Assembly (NCBI GenBank): GCA_021399435.1
Contig: JAJTUP010000059.1
Location: 1 to 64,000 of the forward strand
Direction of reading: 5' to 3'
Source of the DNA: Diaporthe sp. PMI_573
Lineage: Eukaryota > Ascomycota > Sordariomycetes > Diaporthales > Diaporthaceae
DNA: 64,000 bases
The first letter of the stretch is position 1. Each line of letters begins with the position of its first letter. Made by a program: the position numbers and the translations under genes. This document shows, one piece after another, positions 23,370-34,986 of the stretch. Under the pieces are notes generated by a model, which was not told where the DNA came from, made no database searches, and saw nothing but the letters and a program-made list of their open reading frames with translations.

Positions 23370-24546
23370 TTAACGTTTCTTCCCTCCAGCGCCCACTTTC
23401 CCGAGCGCGGGGACCACAATGTTTCCAACAGCTACTTCAGCGAGGTGCCTCATCGCCGCGTATTTGACACCACCTCGCTTCTCAGGCTTGAGGACGTGGT
23501 CCACGACCGCAGCCCCGAGGGCAGCGCTCGCAATTTTGGTCCCTTTTGTCCTCCATGGCATTCTGCAGCATTCAGGGTCAGTTATCAGAGCACCAAAGGA
23601 GCAGTTTCGTACAAATAGGGCAAATAAAGGGCCACAGTGTGGCCATAGCCCATCTCAAACCACCAGCGTAATAAGTTCTTTGAGGCTAGGCCACAGAGGG
23701 GAGGTGTTTCTTCTGGAAGGGGTTAAGATTGTATTCAGAAGCTGCTTACTGCTCAGTGCCGACTTTCATCAGGGCAACGCCCCCGGCCTGGAAGGCGACT
23801 TTCGCGGCATCCTCCCACGGGAAGTCCTCCCATGGCATCTTGTTGGACTTGGGCTTGGCCTGTTTTCGGCTGTTGTGGGACAGACTCCTGACCGGACGCG
23901 GACGCGGACGGGCCCGCGTTCGTGGTGTGGACTTGTACGATGACCCTGCCCGCTTCACTTGTGGGCGACGAATAGCGTTCAAGTAGGACGAGCTGGCTCG
24001 CGATGGTCTCGGCCGAGGGCGGCTGGCGTGTGATGATGGCTTGGAAGGGGCTGCTGATGACCTGTGCCTGTCGTTGTGGTCGTCCTCGTCTGGATCTCTA
24101 GGCTGGGGATGAGAGTGCGAGTGACGGTGCGAGTGATGGTGGTGTTGATGGTGTCCATGAGAGCGGGAATGGGTATGTCCGCTCCTCGACGACGAGCCAT
24201 GTCGAGAGCTGCCATGCCTCGAATGACTCTTGTGATCTCTTCCCACCTGGTTGCTGACTGCATCTCTCTTCTCGGACAGGTGCGAGTCCAAGGGATCCTC
24301 TTCGTCCGATAAGTAGTATTTGTCCCTGGGGTCGTAGTCCGTTTCGGTCTCGAACTGGCTATCGTTGTTGTCGATGTCCTTGGCCTTTCTTTCCCGCGTC
24401 ATGAGGGAAGTCTCAGAAACCCCTCTCTGTAGCTTTGGGCTGTAGCCACGCGGCCGGCTCGATCTCCGATGACTCGAATCATCCTCGCTGCCGATGTGGC
24501 CATCAAGGTAGTCGACGCCGCTCTTGGGACGTCTCGGCGAGGGCAT
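23370..24546 (-). CDS. Uncharacterised His/Ser/Arg-rich protein with conserved C-terminal module; carries an introner-like intron
   Basis: Exons 24546-23750 and 23562-23370 give 329 residues. The ATG at 24546 is the first in frame; a 5' exon cannot be excluded because a CTCTAG acceptor-like site lies just upstream. Residues 1-110 are polar and acidic/basic mixed, about 110-150 is a His/Ser run, 160-225 is Arg/Pro/Ser-rich. The C-terminus (AAKVAFQAGGVALMKVG, then GTKIASAALGAAVVDHVL) resembles a small Gly/Ala-rich helical module found in many fungal proteins of unknown function. The 187-bp intron splits the Gln codon in GTEQ|MPWR and is nearly identical to an intron of the aminotransferase gene at 40.6 kb. 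Function unknown. Confidence 0.75.
23563..23749 (-). repeat. Introner-like element, copy A (187-bp intron)
   Basis: Complete intron from GTAAGCAGCTT to GAATGCTGCAG. It aligns without gaps to the intron at 40599-40785, with 24 mismatches in 187 by my hand count (about 87% identity). Flanking exons show no similarity. The core has a GGCCACA/TGTGGCC hairpin (23630-23644). The sense strand follows the host gene. Confidence 0.9.
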
Positions 24547-24791
24547 CACGGGGAGAACCCACTAGAGAGTAGAGATATGAAAACGGGTACACACTCGAAG
24601 CAGTATCTTTGAAATTTGGCGGGTAATGAACCGAGACCTCTCTTGATATTGCCTCTAATACGGCGGGAGGACACCTGACGGCAGGGTCTTCTTCTTTTGT
24701 AGGAACCATACCAGCAAGTGGCACCAACACAGATCTCCATCAAGGGTCCCGGCATCAGGGTGCGAGAGCGCCTTAGCACTGGATAGGGTCG

Positions 24792-24828
24792 GATGCAGGC
24801 TGATGCAGGCTGATGCAGGCTGATGCAA
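24792..24828. repeat. 10-bp tandem repeat, about 3.7 copies (TGATGCAGGC)
   Basis: Consecutive units at 24791, 24801, 24811 and a partial at 24821, almost identical. The length variation of such a repeat may be polymorphic. Confidence 0.9.
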
Positions 24829-26863
24829 CGCATGAGGAGCATGCCTGGCATGTCACCAGAGCCACGGCCTCAAAACGACTTGGACCGACCCTCTGGACCC
24901 TCCAACGCCGCAAGAGGCGAACGCCATCACGCCAGCCGGCAATCGCCAGATAATGACCAGGGAAATCTGGAAGGTGTGAGGGGTCCCGAAGAGAGCCACA
25001 AAGACCGGAGGGTGAGCGAGGTGCGGCGCGGCTGTGTGGTTGGCTGTTTGAGCGCCGGGGCAGCAGGGTTGGCCGCGCCCCCTGATGTCATCCCGCGGGT
25101 GGTTTCTGACATTCTTTCATCCACGAGCATCCAGCATCTTCCGCACCCAACGCCGTTCTGTGTCGCTCCCCAGCCCAGCCTTCCCATAGGGGTTGTCTCA
25201 TGCCACGAGGAGCCAACGGCCTGGTGTAGTAGTCTCAACTCCTGGGGAGACGCGCAAGGTATTGGCCACTGACTGGCTCCCGACGAGGTGATCCCGCGCA
25301 TCGTATTGCTCAGTGGAGATCGGTCCGAGCTGTCTCTCCCTAAAACCATCATGTCAGGAAATGGGTCAGGGTTCTAGACAAGTCGGTGCAAGCCTGCTGC
25401 GGAACATGCCCACTTCTGATTTGACATCATGTGTCCCACCACTTCCGGGCTGCAGCTCCAGCCACTCCCATCTTGCAGCTGCAGCGTTGCATTACGTTGC
25501 ATTGCATTGGCACCTGTTTGCAGGAGCTGGCTTGCCTCTTGACTCCTCCTTCGACTGACCTCGTGTGTGTTGTGTGTGTTGAGTGCGCTGCCTGACTGCC
25601 TAGCCAAGTTGTTATCCGATCGAAGGGATCAACATCAGACAGAAACCCGGACCAGTGAATTGAGGCACCTCACGTCTGTCCCCACCGCTCTTTCGACGTC
25701 AAGCTGCATCTTCTGCCACACGAGCGGCCGCGTCTTCAAAAGACATAATATGATCGAATCGTATGTTGTGCACGAACCATTGGCCGTCAGAGCATGATCC
25801 TTTCAAGAAGACTTGTCGAAGGCGATGAACGCGTCGTACACTTTGTGTTTCTGGAGAACAGCGGGGCTCCTCCCTGGTCGTCAAGGGTTGCCGGCCGTCC
25901 TGCCAGCGCCGGCTTCTGTTGGACTGAAGTGTCAAGCCGTGAACTGCCTAGCCGCGTATTAGACTCGATCTAGTTGTGGCGCGGGCAGAAAGAGCGACGA
26001 CATTCTGCAATGACGGACTTTGGCTTCAAATCGACGACACAATTGTTCATGGTTTGCGCACCTGGTCTTCAGCACCGGCACACTGTTACACATTGTGTGG
26101 TGATGGACTCGGTCGAGGCGCTCAAGAGGACCAAGACACCTTCCAGGCCAGTCCATTTGGACAGGTCTGGGCCCCGGGACAATACCAGCAGCCGCAGCAG
26201 CTTGACACCAGCGTCATGGCCCGTCGTACTTGGGAATGGCCACGAGGCTGTTCTTCTCGCTGCGTAAGACCACAGCTTCGTGCAGTGCAGCTCGTCCAAC
26301 CGGGTCAGCCTGCTTCAAGTCCACGTCGCTGGGCTCGGTGCAACGGCGAGTTCCACCACCTCGCCGGCCCGTTCAGTGGGTCTGCCGAATGGCTCGGCTC
26401 TGGGACATGGCTACTCTGGCATTGACATTCCAGACAAAATGTCCAGGTAACCATTTGAAGCAGCACACTCGCCATTCGTCCCGTTCAGCGTTATCCCTCA
26501 GTACTGCCCAAAACGATCTCGATTATGCTAGGACCGTGCATGGCTAGTCGCCTAAATTGTTGCGCTGTGACGGACAGTTGGTGTTTTGTGAAGCTCCTAG
26601 ACCCAAATTCGAGCTAGCCCAACGCCAGTATGCCGTCCCTCAGTCACCAACACAGGGAGGGCGTTAGAGCTATTCCCTTTCCTCTGCCCAATGAATGAGG
26701 CGTGATTTGGAATTCTGATAGCACCATATACATTAGGCTTCGACAGCACGTCCGTGTCCCTGTGCGAAAGGACAAGTGATAGAACATTTATAGTCACACT
26801 TCCCATCCACGAAACTGGCTCGTGAAATTTGAGAAGCAACACTGCACGTTCCTCGATAGTACC

Positions 26864-26884
26864 ATGACCTCTTGTGCAGTGTAA
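26864..26884 (+). promoter_or_regulatory. Candidate upstream ORF of the catalase-related gene (6 codons)
   Basis: An ATG at 26864 is followed by five codons and TAA at 26882-26884, two bases before the main ATG at 26887. If transcribed, it would force reinitiation or leaky scanning. Transcript start is unknown. Confidence 0.35.
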
Positions 26885-26886
26885 AC

Positions 26887-27950
26887 ATGCCTTTGCCTAC
26901 TGACAAACACGTCTTGGAGACTAGCCAAGGACTGGTCAACACGCTCCACGATATCTTTGGCCCTCATCCAGGATACCGCCCTGGTAGGCAGCACCTACGC
27001 CCCATCTTCCAGCCGATCCAGCCGCAACGAGCAGACACTTACTCACCCTCTTGTGCCCAGCACACGCGAAGGGAATCCTACTCCAAGGGACCTTCAAGCC
27101 AAGCCCTGAGGCGAGCAAGCTATCTATAGCACCGCACTTCAATCAACCGTCCACCCCAATCACCGCTCGGTTCTCGAATTGTGAGTGTTCCCGCCCTCAA
27201 CCCCGAGCTCTTTGAGAACTCACGCGCTGTCGAGCAGCTACTGGGCTGCCGCAAATCCCGGACAACTCCTCTAATGCCGGCCCCCGTGGCCTCGCGCTGC
27301 GATTCCAGCTCGCTACCCAGCCCCGGCGAGTCCACACAGATATTATTGCGCACAGTGTGGATTCTTTCCCAGGGTCCAACGGCGACGAGGCCCTTGCTTT
27401 CTTCAAAGCACTGAAAGACGGCACGATCGAGTCATTCCTCAGCACGCATCCCAAGGCACTGGCCTTCGTGCAGGCGCCCAAGCCGGCCCCGGAGAGCCTG
27501 GCTAACGAGCAATTCTTTGGAGTGAATGCCTTCAGGCTGATTGACTCGGTTGGGAATGGCACATTCGTGCGGTACAGGATCGTGCCGGCTGCTGGGCTAA
27601 GAACATTGAATGAGGAAGAGGTCAGTGGGAGGGGTGAGAATTACTTGTTCGATGAGATACCGAAGCTGGTCCAGGCCGGGCCAGTGGTGTTTCACTTGAT
27701 GGCGCAGGTGGCCGAGCAAGGCGACGTTACTGAAGATGCCTGTGTGCACTGGCCCGAGGAGAGACGGGTGGTGGATTTGGGCACGATTTCCCTCGAGGCG
27801 CTGGTGGAGGGCGACGCTGCGGAACAGAAGCGTATCATCTTTGATCCTGTTCCGAGGGATGTCCCCGGGCTTGAGCCATCTGCTGACCCATTGTTGGAGG
27901 TCAGGGCAGGGGTTTACCTGATCAGTGGCCGAGAGCGTCGCGCTGCATGA
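26887..27950 (+). CDS. Catalase-related peroxidase (small haem catalase fold)
   Basis: Exons 26887-26983, 27061-27180 and 27238-27950 give 309 residues, the size of the truncated catalase-related peroxidases rather than full catalases (about 500-700). The distal His lies in YRPAHAKG, followed by the FSN block and ALRFQL; the HTDIIAHSVDSFP and FVQAPKPAPES motifs are characteristic, and near the C-terminus RAGVY supplies the R-X3-Y proximal haem Tyr. It should bind haem and reduce peroxides, possibly organic ones. No signal peptide is visible, so it is probably intracellular. Both introns are short (77 and 57 bp). It lies 458 bp upstream of CHMP7 on the same strand. Confidence 0.9.
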
Positions 27951-28408
27951 TCTGGTCGTTTGAGTAAACATTGTGCGATGAGATTCATTTCGAATGACCA
28001 ATGTCTCCTGCGGCTGGCTTGGAAACCTGTCCCTGTAGGTGATATACGTACCTTCGGTGCCCAGGTAGTTTGTAAACAAGTTGTGAGGTTGCCGGGGTGA
28101 AGTCGATGTCAGAGGGGACGGAAATTCCGAGGTGACCTGCACAGATAAGCGATAAGACTTGGCATCTTCCTTCCAACCCTCCCCTGGCCTTTCTTGTTCT
28201 GCTTTCCATCTTCTTTGGCAGCTCTCGCCCATACCCATCGGGCGTTGCACATAGCCGATTCTCTATCACCAAGGTCAACTGATCGCTGTTGGACGGGCAG
28301 CATCCTGCACGGCCTGGCTACCGGCACGACGTCATCTGGTCTTTCCAGAGCCCGTCGCCACAGTAACTGACCGCCTTCAAGTCCGCCCAGGCGAGCATAC
28401 GCCGCAGA
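27951..28408. other. Intergenic between the catalase-related gene and CHMP7
   Basis: 458 bp containing the terminator of the first gene and the promoter of the second. No distinct element recognised. Confidence 0.5.
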
Positions 28409-29861
28409 ATGTCCGACGCCCTCGAATGGCTCATTGAAAATGAGCCGAGCTTTCGCAAGTGAGCAAACCTCACTGCCACCACGACGCATCATTTCAGGCT
28501 GACTCTCCTGACACAGAGCACGCATACCGGCCCTCTACTCTGATTTCCGCGGCCTTTGGTCCACCAACCCCGACGGATACCACGCTAATATATCTGCCTG
28601 GAGGCGCGGCCTTGCCGGGCTCGTGCTCGCTGGCTTAGCACCCAGCGGATCTGGCTCGTCACCGAATCCCAATCACGTTGTTTTGAGGGCCGACGAGTCG
28701 TTGCTACGAGCACTAGAAAGCAAGCAATATGGCCGACCGCTGGCTCTCGGTGCCGTCATTCGCGAGGCAACGCAGGAGAAGGATCTTATATCGATACAGG
28801 ACTTCTTGAAAGTCAAAGAGAGCATATACTACAGACCATGGAGCTCAATACCGTGGAGTATCGCGTCTTGGGGCTTCAGGCACCTGGGCCTGACTGGTGC
28901 ATTGACTTTGGGCGGGGATGAGAGGCTACCAGGCGGGCAGTTTGTGGTCGTCGCCAACGTAGAGGCTGCCTCCAAGTCGGTACTCGAGCAGACGGCGGGC
29001 CTGACCTCGCGGTTCGAGAGAACATTCTCGAAAGTCCAGTTCCAGGCAGAATTCAAGGATTCCATACTAAAGGGCCAGCAGTTGTCTGATACAGACATGG
29101 AGGTCTTGCTGCGCTTCATGTCAAGAGACCAGGGCGTGCTGCTCTACGACGGAAAGACAATCAAGATCAGGAATCCCGATGACCAGGAGCCAACCATCAC
29201 AGCAGAGGACGAGACGATAGCGTCGCTCAGGGAGCTGGCCGAGTACTTGAGCCATCAGACGACAGTGCTGAATAACAAGATCGAGGAGCTCACCACGACG
29301 GCAAGAGAGGCGGTGGCTAAGAAGAACCGTGTTTCGGCCATGGCAGCTTTGAAGTCTAAGAAGCTGGCAGAATCGTCCCTGCAGCAGCGGTACGCCACGC
29401 TCAGTCAGATAGAAGAAGTCTCGGCCAAGATCGAGCAGGCATCGGACAATGTGCAGTTAGTGAAGGTCATGGGTGCGAGCACGGAGGTCCTGAAGACCCT
29501 GAACGCGCAGGTCGGAGGCGCCGAGCGCGTGGAGGAGGTCGTGGACCGCATGCGCGAGCAGATGGGCCAGGCCGATGAGATCAACAACATACTCGCGGAG
29601 CAGGGCCCTGTGGTGGACGAGGACGAGCTCGACGACGAGCTCGAGTCAATGTTGCAGGAGCAGACGAGCAAGGAAGACGAGCTCGAGCGGTCGAGGAAGG
29701 AGGCCGCGGAGCAGAAGGAAGCGGAGGACATTGCGAGGAGACTTGCGGATTTGGATACCCCGCAACCCATCGCGGGCAAGAGCCCGGAGGTTGACGGGCT
29801 TTCAGGGGAGATGAGTAAAATGTCGCTGAAGGACGAGCCCCAGAGGGAGGAGGCGAGCTAA
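28409..29861 (+). CDS. CHMP7: CHMP7-like ESCRT-III protein (Snf7 family)
   Basis: Exons 28409-28458 and 28517-29861 give 464 residues. The N-terminus (MSDALEWLIENEPSF; ALYSDFRGL; NPDGYHANISAWRRGL) is the winged-helix-like region of CHMP7; residues about 215-400 are the charged coiled-coil Snf7 domain, and the acidic tail ends in LADLDTP with an MIM-like helix. CHMP7 recruits ESCRT-III to the nuclear envelope for sealing and surveillance of nuclear pores. The 17-codon first exon was joined by the phase-2 GTGAGC donor and ACACAG acceptor, giving RKARIPALYSDF. Confidence 0.88.
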
Positions 29862-31010
29862 TTTGGGCCACAGCGCATCATGATTGTATCAAGTTGAGGG
29901 AATCTTGAGCAAGACGTCCATTCCTGACCTTTACAGAATCAAGGCCACAGAGTGAGTTATCGGCACGGTGCGACGTACCCCTTGTGCATTTTATCGAGTT
30001 CTGCAGTGCACTCAGCAAGTTTCTTGTGCCACTCAGGTCGCTCAATAGATTGGCGGAGGGGTTTCTGTTTTTTGAACAGCATGGCTGACATTTGCACACC
30101 AAGTTTTCGGGGTCAGAGTCGACAGGATGCAAGAAACCCTAAATGGCCGCCTCCCTATTCAAAAAAGGTCATGTGGCGGCGTCTCTTGGAATCGCGGGAT
30201 CATGAAATGCCCTGCCCATTGACGCGGTCTCAGAAGATGCCGCCAGACCTTCTGTGACTGGGGAAACTTAACACCAGAATATGTGGTGGCTGATGACAAT
30301 GCTTGTACCACTTGCAGCAACATATTCCACCATACTCCGGCCCACGCACGGTGCGCTTACAACGGCGTGGAAACGACAGTTCGAGCTTGACGGGTGCTGC
30401 AATTTCCAGGCGTATCTTTCTCGCCAGTTGGGCAAGGCACACACAGCCCGTCGATCATCCACGACACACTCGCAGCTCAAACTTTGCATGGCCTTTGATC
30501 TTCTCATCGCAAGATATTTACGAGACTCCCAGGGTTCCAAGGGGTTTCTACGAGCAGTTTTGATTGCCTCAAGGTTTGCACGCAAGTATAAATCTGCTAC
30601 ATTGTTGATTGACTGCCGCTGGCGCTGGAAGCCAAGGGCTGCAATATTACGAGCTCATCTGGACTACAAGTTGGATGGATGGTGATATTTTGGATTGCTG
30701 ACATCCCCAATATCCCCAAATCAACCCGGGTGTTGGCAGTTGTTTGATATATAACGGTCGGAGGAGTTGATGATGCTGGTGTCAAGGGTATCAGTATAGG
30801 AGGAAACCCAATGAAGCACCTGTTTATGAAGATGCGGCGAGAGCAAACAAAGTACCGAGATCTATGGATTGCGCTGTTTTGAACGCAGTGTGAATATTGT
30901 CAACGAATCGGACCCCCCTCCGGGGAGCAGCACTTAACGCTCTGGCCTTGTGTCGATTCTGATGTGGAAGTCTGTGGCAACACTTATTACGGAGCTATCG
31001 TCCTCGTGCG
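29862..31010. other. Intergenic, no gene recognised
   Basis: 1.15 kb between the convergent CHMP7 and RAD18 genes. Frames up to 134 codons without domains. Confidence 0.5.
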
Positions 31011-32429
31011 TCAAGAGCCAAACACGTTCGTCTGGGGGGCCAACGGTCGATCCTCTGGCACAGGTGCTGCTAGTCTGTCATCGGCTGACGCTCGAGGTGA
31101 CCGGTCTGCTGCTACCTGGCTGGAAGTGATACTTTGATCCATGACTGTGGCAGAGCTTCGTATCGGATAGCCTTCAGCATGTTCCTGTCTATTGGCTATG
31201 ACATCTGGCCGCTGATTCGGCTTCACGTTGCTGGCGGTAGGAGGTTGGTCTCGAGCCTCATGGGTTGACTCTTGTGTCGTCCCACCCGCCTTCTGGCGAG
31301 ACTTACGGGCATTTGCGATCAGGTCCTTGAACGAGTCGCTATGTTTTGAGGCCCATCCTAGACCGTCGAATTCTTTGTCTCTGATCTGGGCACCGAGGTT
31401 GGCCGAGTGAGAGTTGGAAGGAGCGCTGCCGCCTTGCGTCCGCTCCCAAGTGTCAAGGTCTCGCAGAAGTTCTGACTTAGGTTTTGGTCGCGCCGAGTCA
31501 CAGTTGGCATTCCAAATCATAACCCATTCCCTGTGCCTCTTCTCGAGTAGTTGTCTGGACCCCAAACTTGAAATGCCGATCTCTTGAAGCCTCTTCCTCA
31601 AAGCAGTCTCCTTCACCATAGAGTAATTAAGCGGGGACAACCTCTCTTGTGGTTTACTCGTATTGTTGGCTGCAGGGCGGGTATTCGGGAAGCCCAGAGT
31701 CCTTGGCTTTGACTCGCTGGGTTGTGGCCGTGGCTCTCCAGGACAATCGGTGTCGAGGTGTCTATCGACTTTCTCGGGCTTCATTCTCCATGAGCAGATT
31801 GGGCAAGCAACAAGGCCATCATCTATTTGTTGCATTAGTTACCAACAACTTGGCCGTCTGTGAAAGGGCGGGCGCAGCAGCATACTAGGTGTGTACTCCT
31901 CAACCTCGATCTCCTCCACCTCTGGTTGTCCCGCCTCTTCTGGTATCATGGCCGAGGTAGTTTCCGCCGCCCTCGCACTGCTCGACCTGGTAGACATCCT
32001 GGTTCTTTTCGAATTGTGGCTGCTGTCTTGTGAACTGCCACCTGCCTTCCTCTTGGGAGTCTGTGTTGTCGCACCAGTCGCGGAGGTCTGTGATCCCCGC
32101 GCGACGCTGAGGATCGCATCTCTGCCCGTGGTAAAGCTCTCAACAGCCTCTCTTATTGCCCAGTTCCCCCTCAACCTCGACTCCTGGTCCGTAGCGCGGC
32201 ACAGCGGGCACTTCCCGTCGCTGGCGAGGGCTCTTCGTATGCAGAGGGAGCAGAAGGTGTGGCAGCAAGAAGTGACCATTGGAGAGTTGTAAAAGTCTTT
32301 GCAGACGTGGCATCGCAGCGACTGTTCGACAGGCATCAGGCTTGCCAGAGGTGTTCCCAACCAGTCGGTTGGGTCGGATACGTCGTAGGCATCGTCCTTT
32401 GTGACGTGACCCGTGTTCCGGATGTCCAT
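31011..32429 (-). CDS. rad18: E3 ubiquitin ligase Rad18 (postreplication repair)
   Basis: Exons 32429-31886 and 31822-31011 give 451 residues. A RING finger at about 40-77 starts CHVC, has CCHTFCSLC and ends CPLC. A UBZ4 zinc finger follows at about 187-207 (ACPICSW...HLDTDC) and a SAP domain at about 246-280 (LNYSMVKETALRKRLQEIG). This is the complete Rad18 order. With Rad6 it mono-ubiquitinates PCNA at stalled forks in the nucleus. The start was set at MDIRNTG because the longer upstream frame is not conserved in style and fungal Rad18 proteins begin shortly before DSTDWL-type sequence. The intron (63 bp) splits an Asn codon just before the UBZ finger. It shares a promoter with POL32. Confidence 0.93.
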
Positions 32430-32781
32430 CCTCAGCCACGCGCGTTGCGTGATTCGTGAGACCGTTGCCTCGTATCGAGTGGGGTGGCTGTATCGTAGTC
32501 CCAGCAGCCGAGACAAGATGAGGCTCAGGCTCAGAGAGCGTTGGGTCAACTTTTGCGAAGTCGCAAGAAATATCGGCTTCGCAGCAAAGGGCCGCCACTG
32601 GGTCCGCTTTTGGGGAGGCGCGACCTGCCGTGGCAGCGCGGAAGCGCGTAAAGAGCAACCCCCACCCCTGCAAGGAACGCGTCCAACAGAAAGTGCCCGG
32701 GCACCTTCTGTCTGCTCACACTGCCAACTCATGGCTTTTTCCGAAGCACCACACCAATGCGTGAATCGCTACGCCTCCGCC
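32430..32781. promoter_or_regulatory. Bidirectional promoter RAD18/POL32
   Basis: 352 bp separate the two start codons. It holds an MCB-type ACGCGT at 32677-32682 and GCGCGT at 32644-32649. No TATA box seen. Confidence 0.6.
32677..32682. promoter_or_regulatory. MCB-like box ACGCGT upstream of POL32
   Basis: Palindromic ACGCGT, 100 bp before the POL32 ATG. In yeasts this hexamer is bound by the MBF complex (Mbp1/Swi6) that drives G1/S genes. Confidence 0.5.
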
Positions 32782-34336
32782 ATGGACGATTACAAAACCT
32801 ACCTCGCGGAGCAAATCATCTCAGAGGAGAACATTGTGAGAATCTTGAGCCACGGCCTGACTGATTCCAGGCCACTAGCTAATAGTTAAACAAGGTTACG
32901 TACCGGAGTTTGAGTCGTGTATTGACAGTCCACGTCAATGTTGCCAAACAGTGAGCACGGCCGCATACCTCCAAGAGACATGCGCTGAAAGGCTTCTAGG
33001 ATGCTCTACGAATTTCACACTTGGCAAAATGGCAAACGCTCTGGATCAGTCCACGCAACCTACATGCTGTACGGCATTAGGAAGAATGCCCAGACCAACG
33101 GCCACTCTCAGCAAGACGGCGATGTGGAGATGACGAGTTCGCCCCCCGAACTCGGGTCTGCGGTGGATGATGGCCCCGTGATCACACTGTCTCTTGTGGC
33201 CGAGGCCAGCCTTAAGGGTTGGACCGGACTCATTTGCCTTGGACCTCCGGATCCTTAGCTGACCCGCTTACAGATGTACTTTCGCAGTACGAAAGTGTCA
33301 GTTCAATTCATGTGTATAGTCTGGGAACGCACCCTGTAAAGGTCAGATTCGCCCGCTTTGCTTTTGGCTTGCGTGTATTGAACTTCACTGCAGGATCTCC
33401 AGTTACTTGCCGATGTGTCGAAACCCATCATTGACCTGTCAACTGAAGACGGCTCCAGCAACCGTCAACACTCCCTCGGACCTATTCGCAATCCATATGT
33501 GCGGCGGAGAGAGCGCCAGGTGACAGTACTCAAGCCCAGTGTGGCGGCCCCCAAAGCGTCTGACGCAAAGCCAACTACCTCGAAGCGAGCACCGGCGGCG
33601 CAAGTCAAGGATGAAGCCGTACTAGAGCAAAAGACTGGCTCCAAGGAATCCACCCCAGTGCCGCCGGGGTCAAAACCGGCACCTGCTCTCAAGCGCGGAG
33701 CTTCCGGGGGTATCATGCAATCATTCGCCAAAGCTGCATCCAAGCCCAAGAAAGCGAGCGCTCCCCAGCCAACAGCAGCAAGCACCGCAGATGACTCACC
33801 TATGCAGGAACTCTCTGATGATGGAGAGGACGATACTGTGGTTGAGCCCAAGGTCGAAGACGACACAACACGGAAGACCAGGAAAGACCGCCAGGAAGAG
33901 CTGAAGCGCATGATGGAGGAGGAGAGTGAAGACGACGAGCCTGATAAGGAAGACACGCCGATGGAAGAACCGGAGGAGGAGATCCCAGAGCCAGAGCCGG
34001 AAAAAGAAGAGAAACCAGAGCCAGCCGAGGTCATTTCGAGCGCCAGCAACGGGCGGCGCCGCGGAAAGCGGCGTGTGATGAAAAAGAAGACAGTCATGGA
34101 CGATCAGGGTTACTTGGGTAAGTCACGAACAATCAGATGCTATAGAAATCGGAACGCATGTATTGACACTGGGCACAGTCACGGTTCAAGAAACTGGCTG
34201 GGAGTCTTTCTCAGAAGATGAGCCAGCGCCGCCAGCTGCAAAGAAGAAGCCGGAGGCCGGCTCACAACCGGCCAAGCCTAAGAAACCAGCTGCGAAGGGC
34301 CAGGGCAATATCATGTCGTTCTTCAGCAAGAAGTAA
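32782..34336 (+). CDS. pol32: DNA polymerase delta subunit 3 (Pol32/Cdc27)
   Basis: Six exons: 32782-32835, 32895-32950, 33000-33217, 33274-33341, 33394-34117, 34179-34336; 425 residues. The N-terminal domain (EQIISEENIVTYRSLSR, then VHVNVAKQMLYEF) binds the B-subunit; the middle is charged, Pro/Glu/Lys-rich and disordered, and the C-terminus ends in the PCNA-binding PIP box QGNIMSFF (415-422). It is a non-catalytic subunit of polymerase delta (and zeta) in the nucleus. All five introns are 49-61 bp; the third has an unusual GTTGGA donor, but only this gives the SLKDVLSQYESVSSIHVY continuity. Confidence 0.92.
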
Positions 34337-34986
34337 TCGCAGGGAGGGCGTATTGTCTTCCATGGCTAGCAGTCGTTGTTGAAGATGAAGCTATTTTGGG
34401 GGCAAGGGGGGTCATCGAAAGTGTTGTACACTACTGTCTAGACAGAGCTCGAGACAGAAGACAAGCTGTTAGCCTGTCTGGAAACCGAAATAGCGGGCCA
34501 GATCGTGTGGGCCACAGACGACCTCGAAAGTGTCTTTGCGCGTTTGAACCTGTTAGAAGTGCCCCCTTGTGTGACCCCTGAAAATTACATAGACGCTGGA
34601 CCCCTGAAGGTGCGACGATCATTGTGGGGTAACAAGCTTCCAGTGCATGGGAACATCGACATCCGGGAATTGGCATTTCCTCGACCGTCCTGCCATCCTC
34701 GACCTTTCCCAACCTCATTTCCTCGGTTCCTGTTCGTTGCAACGTGTGCTCTTCACTTGTCGAGGCCGTTCCGTTCTACGCAGCCCTCTCCGTCCCTAAA
34801 TTTCCTATGCGCCAATGAATGCTTCGGGGAATAGCAAGGATCGCTTCCTTTGCTGATACGAGCGACAGTCAACGGTCTCCTGCTTTTTGGCGTCGCAACA
34901 AGCACTTTGCTGGCCAAATATTCCCAGTACCCATTGTGCCAGTTTCAGTCGCCTGGTCCTGTCAGCACCTGCGCCAGCCCAAGACG
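34337..34986. other. Intergenic, POL32 terminator to GH125 promoter
   Basis: 650 bp. No gene or distinct element seen. Confidence 0.5.

Larger units (their letters stand above)
24547..26886. other. Intergenic, no gene recognised
   Basis: About 2.3 kb. A perfect 10-bp tandem (TGATGCAGGC, nearly four copies) lies at 24792-24828. Frames up to 149 codons occur but lack ATG starts, domains or consistent splice sites. Confidence 0.5.

Noticed and set aside
25976..26425. 149-codon + strand open frame.
   Set aside because: Begins with a non-ATG codon, has no recognisable motif and lies in a repeat-bearing intergenic stretch.
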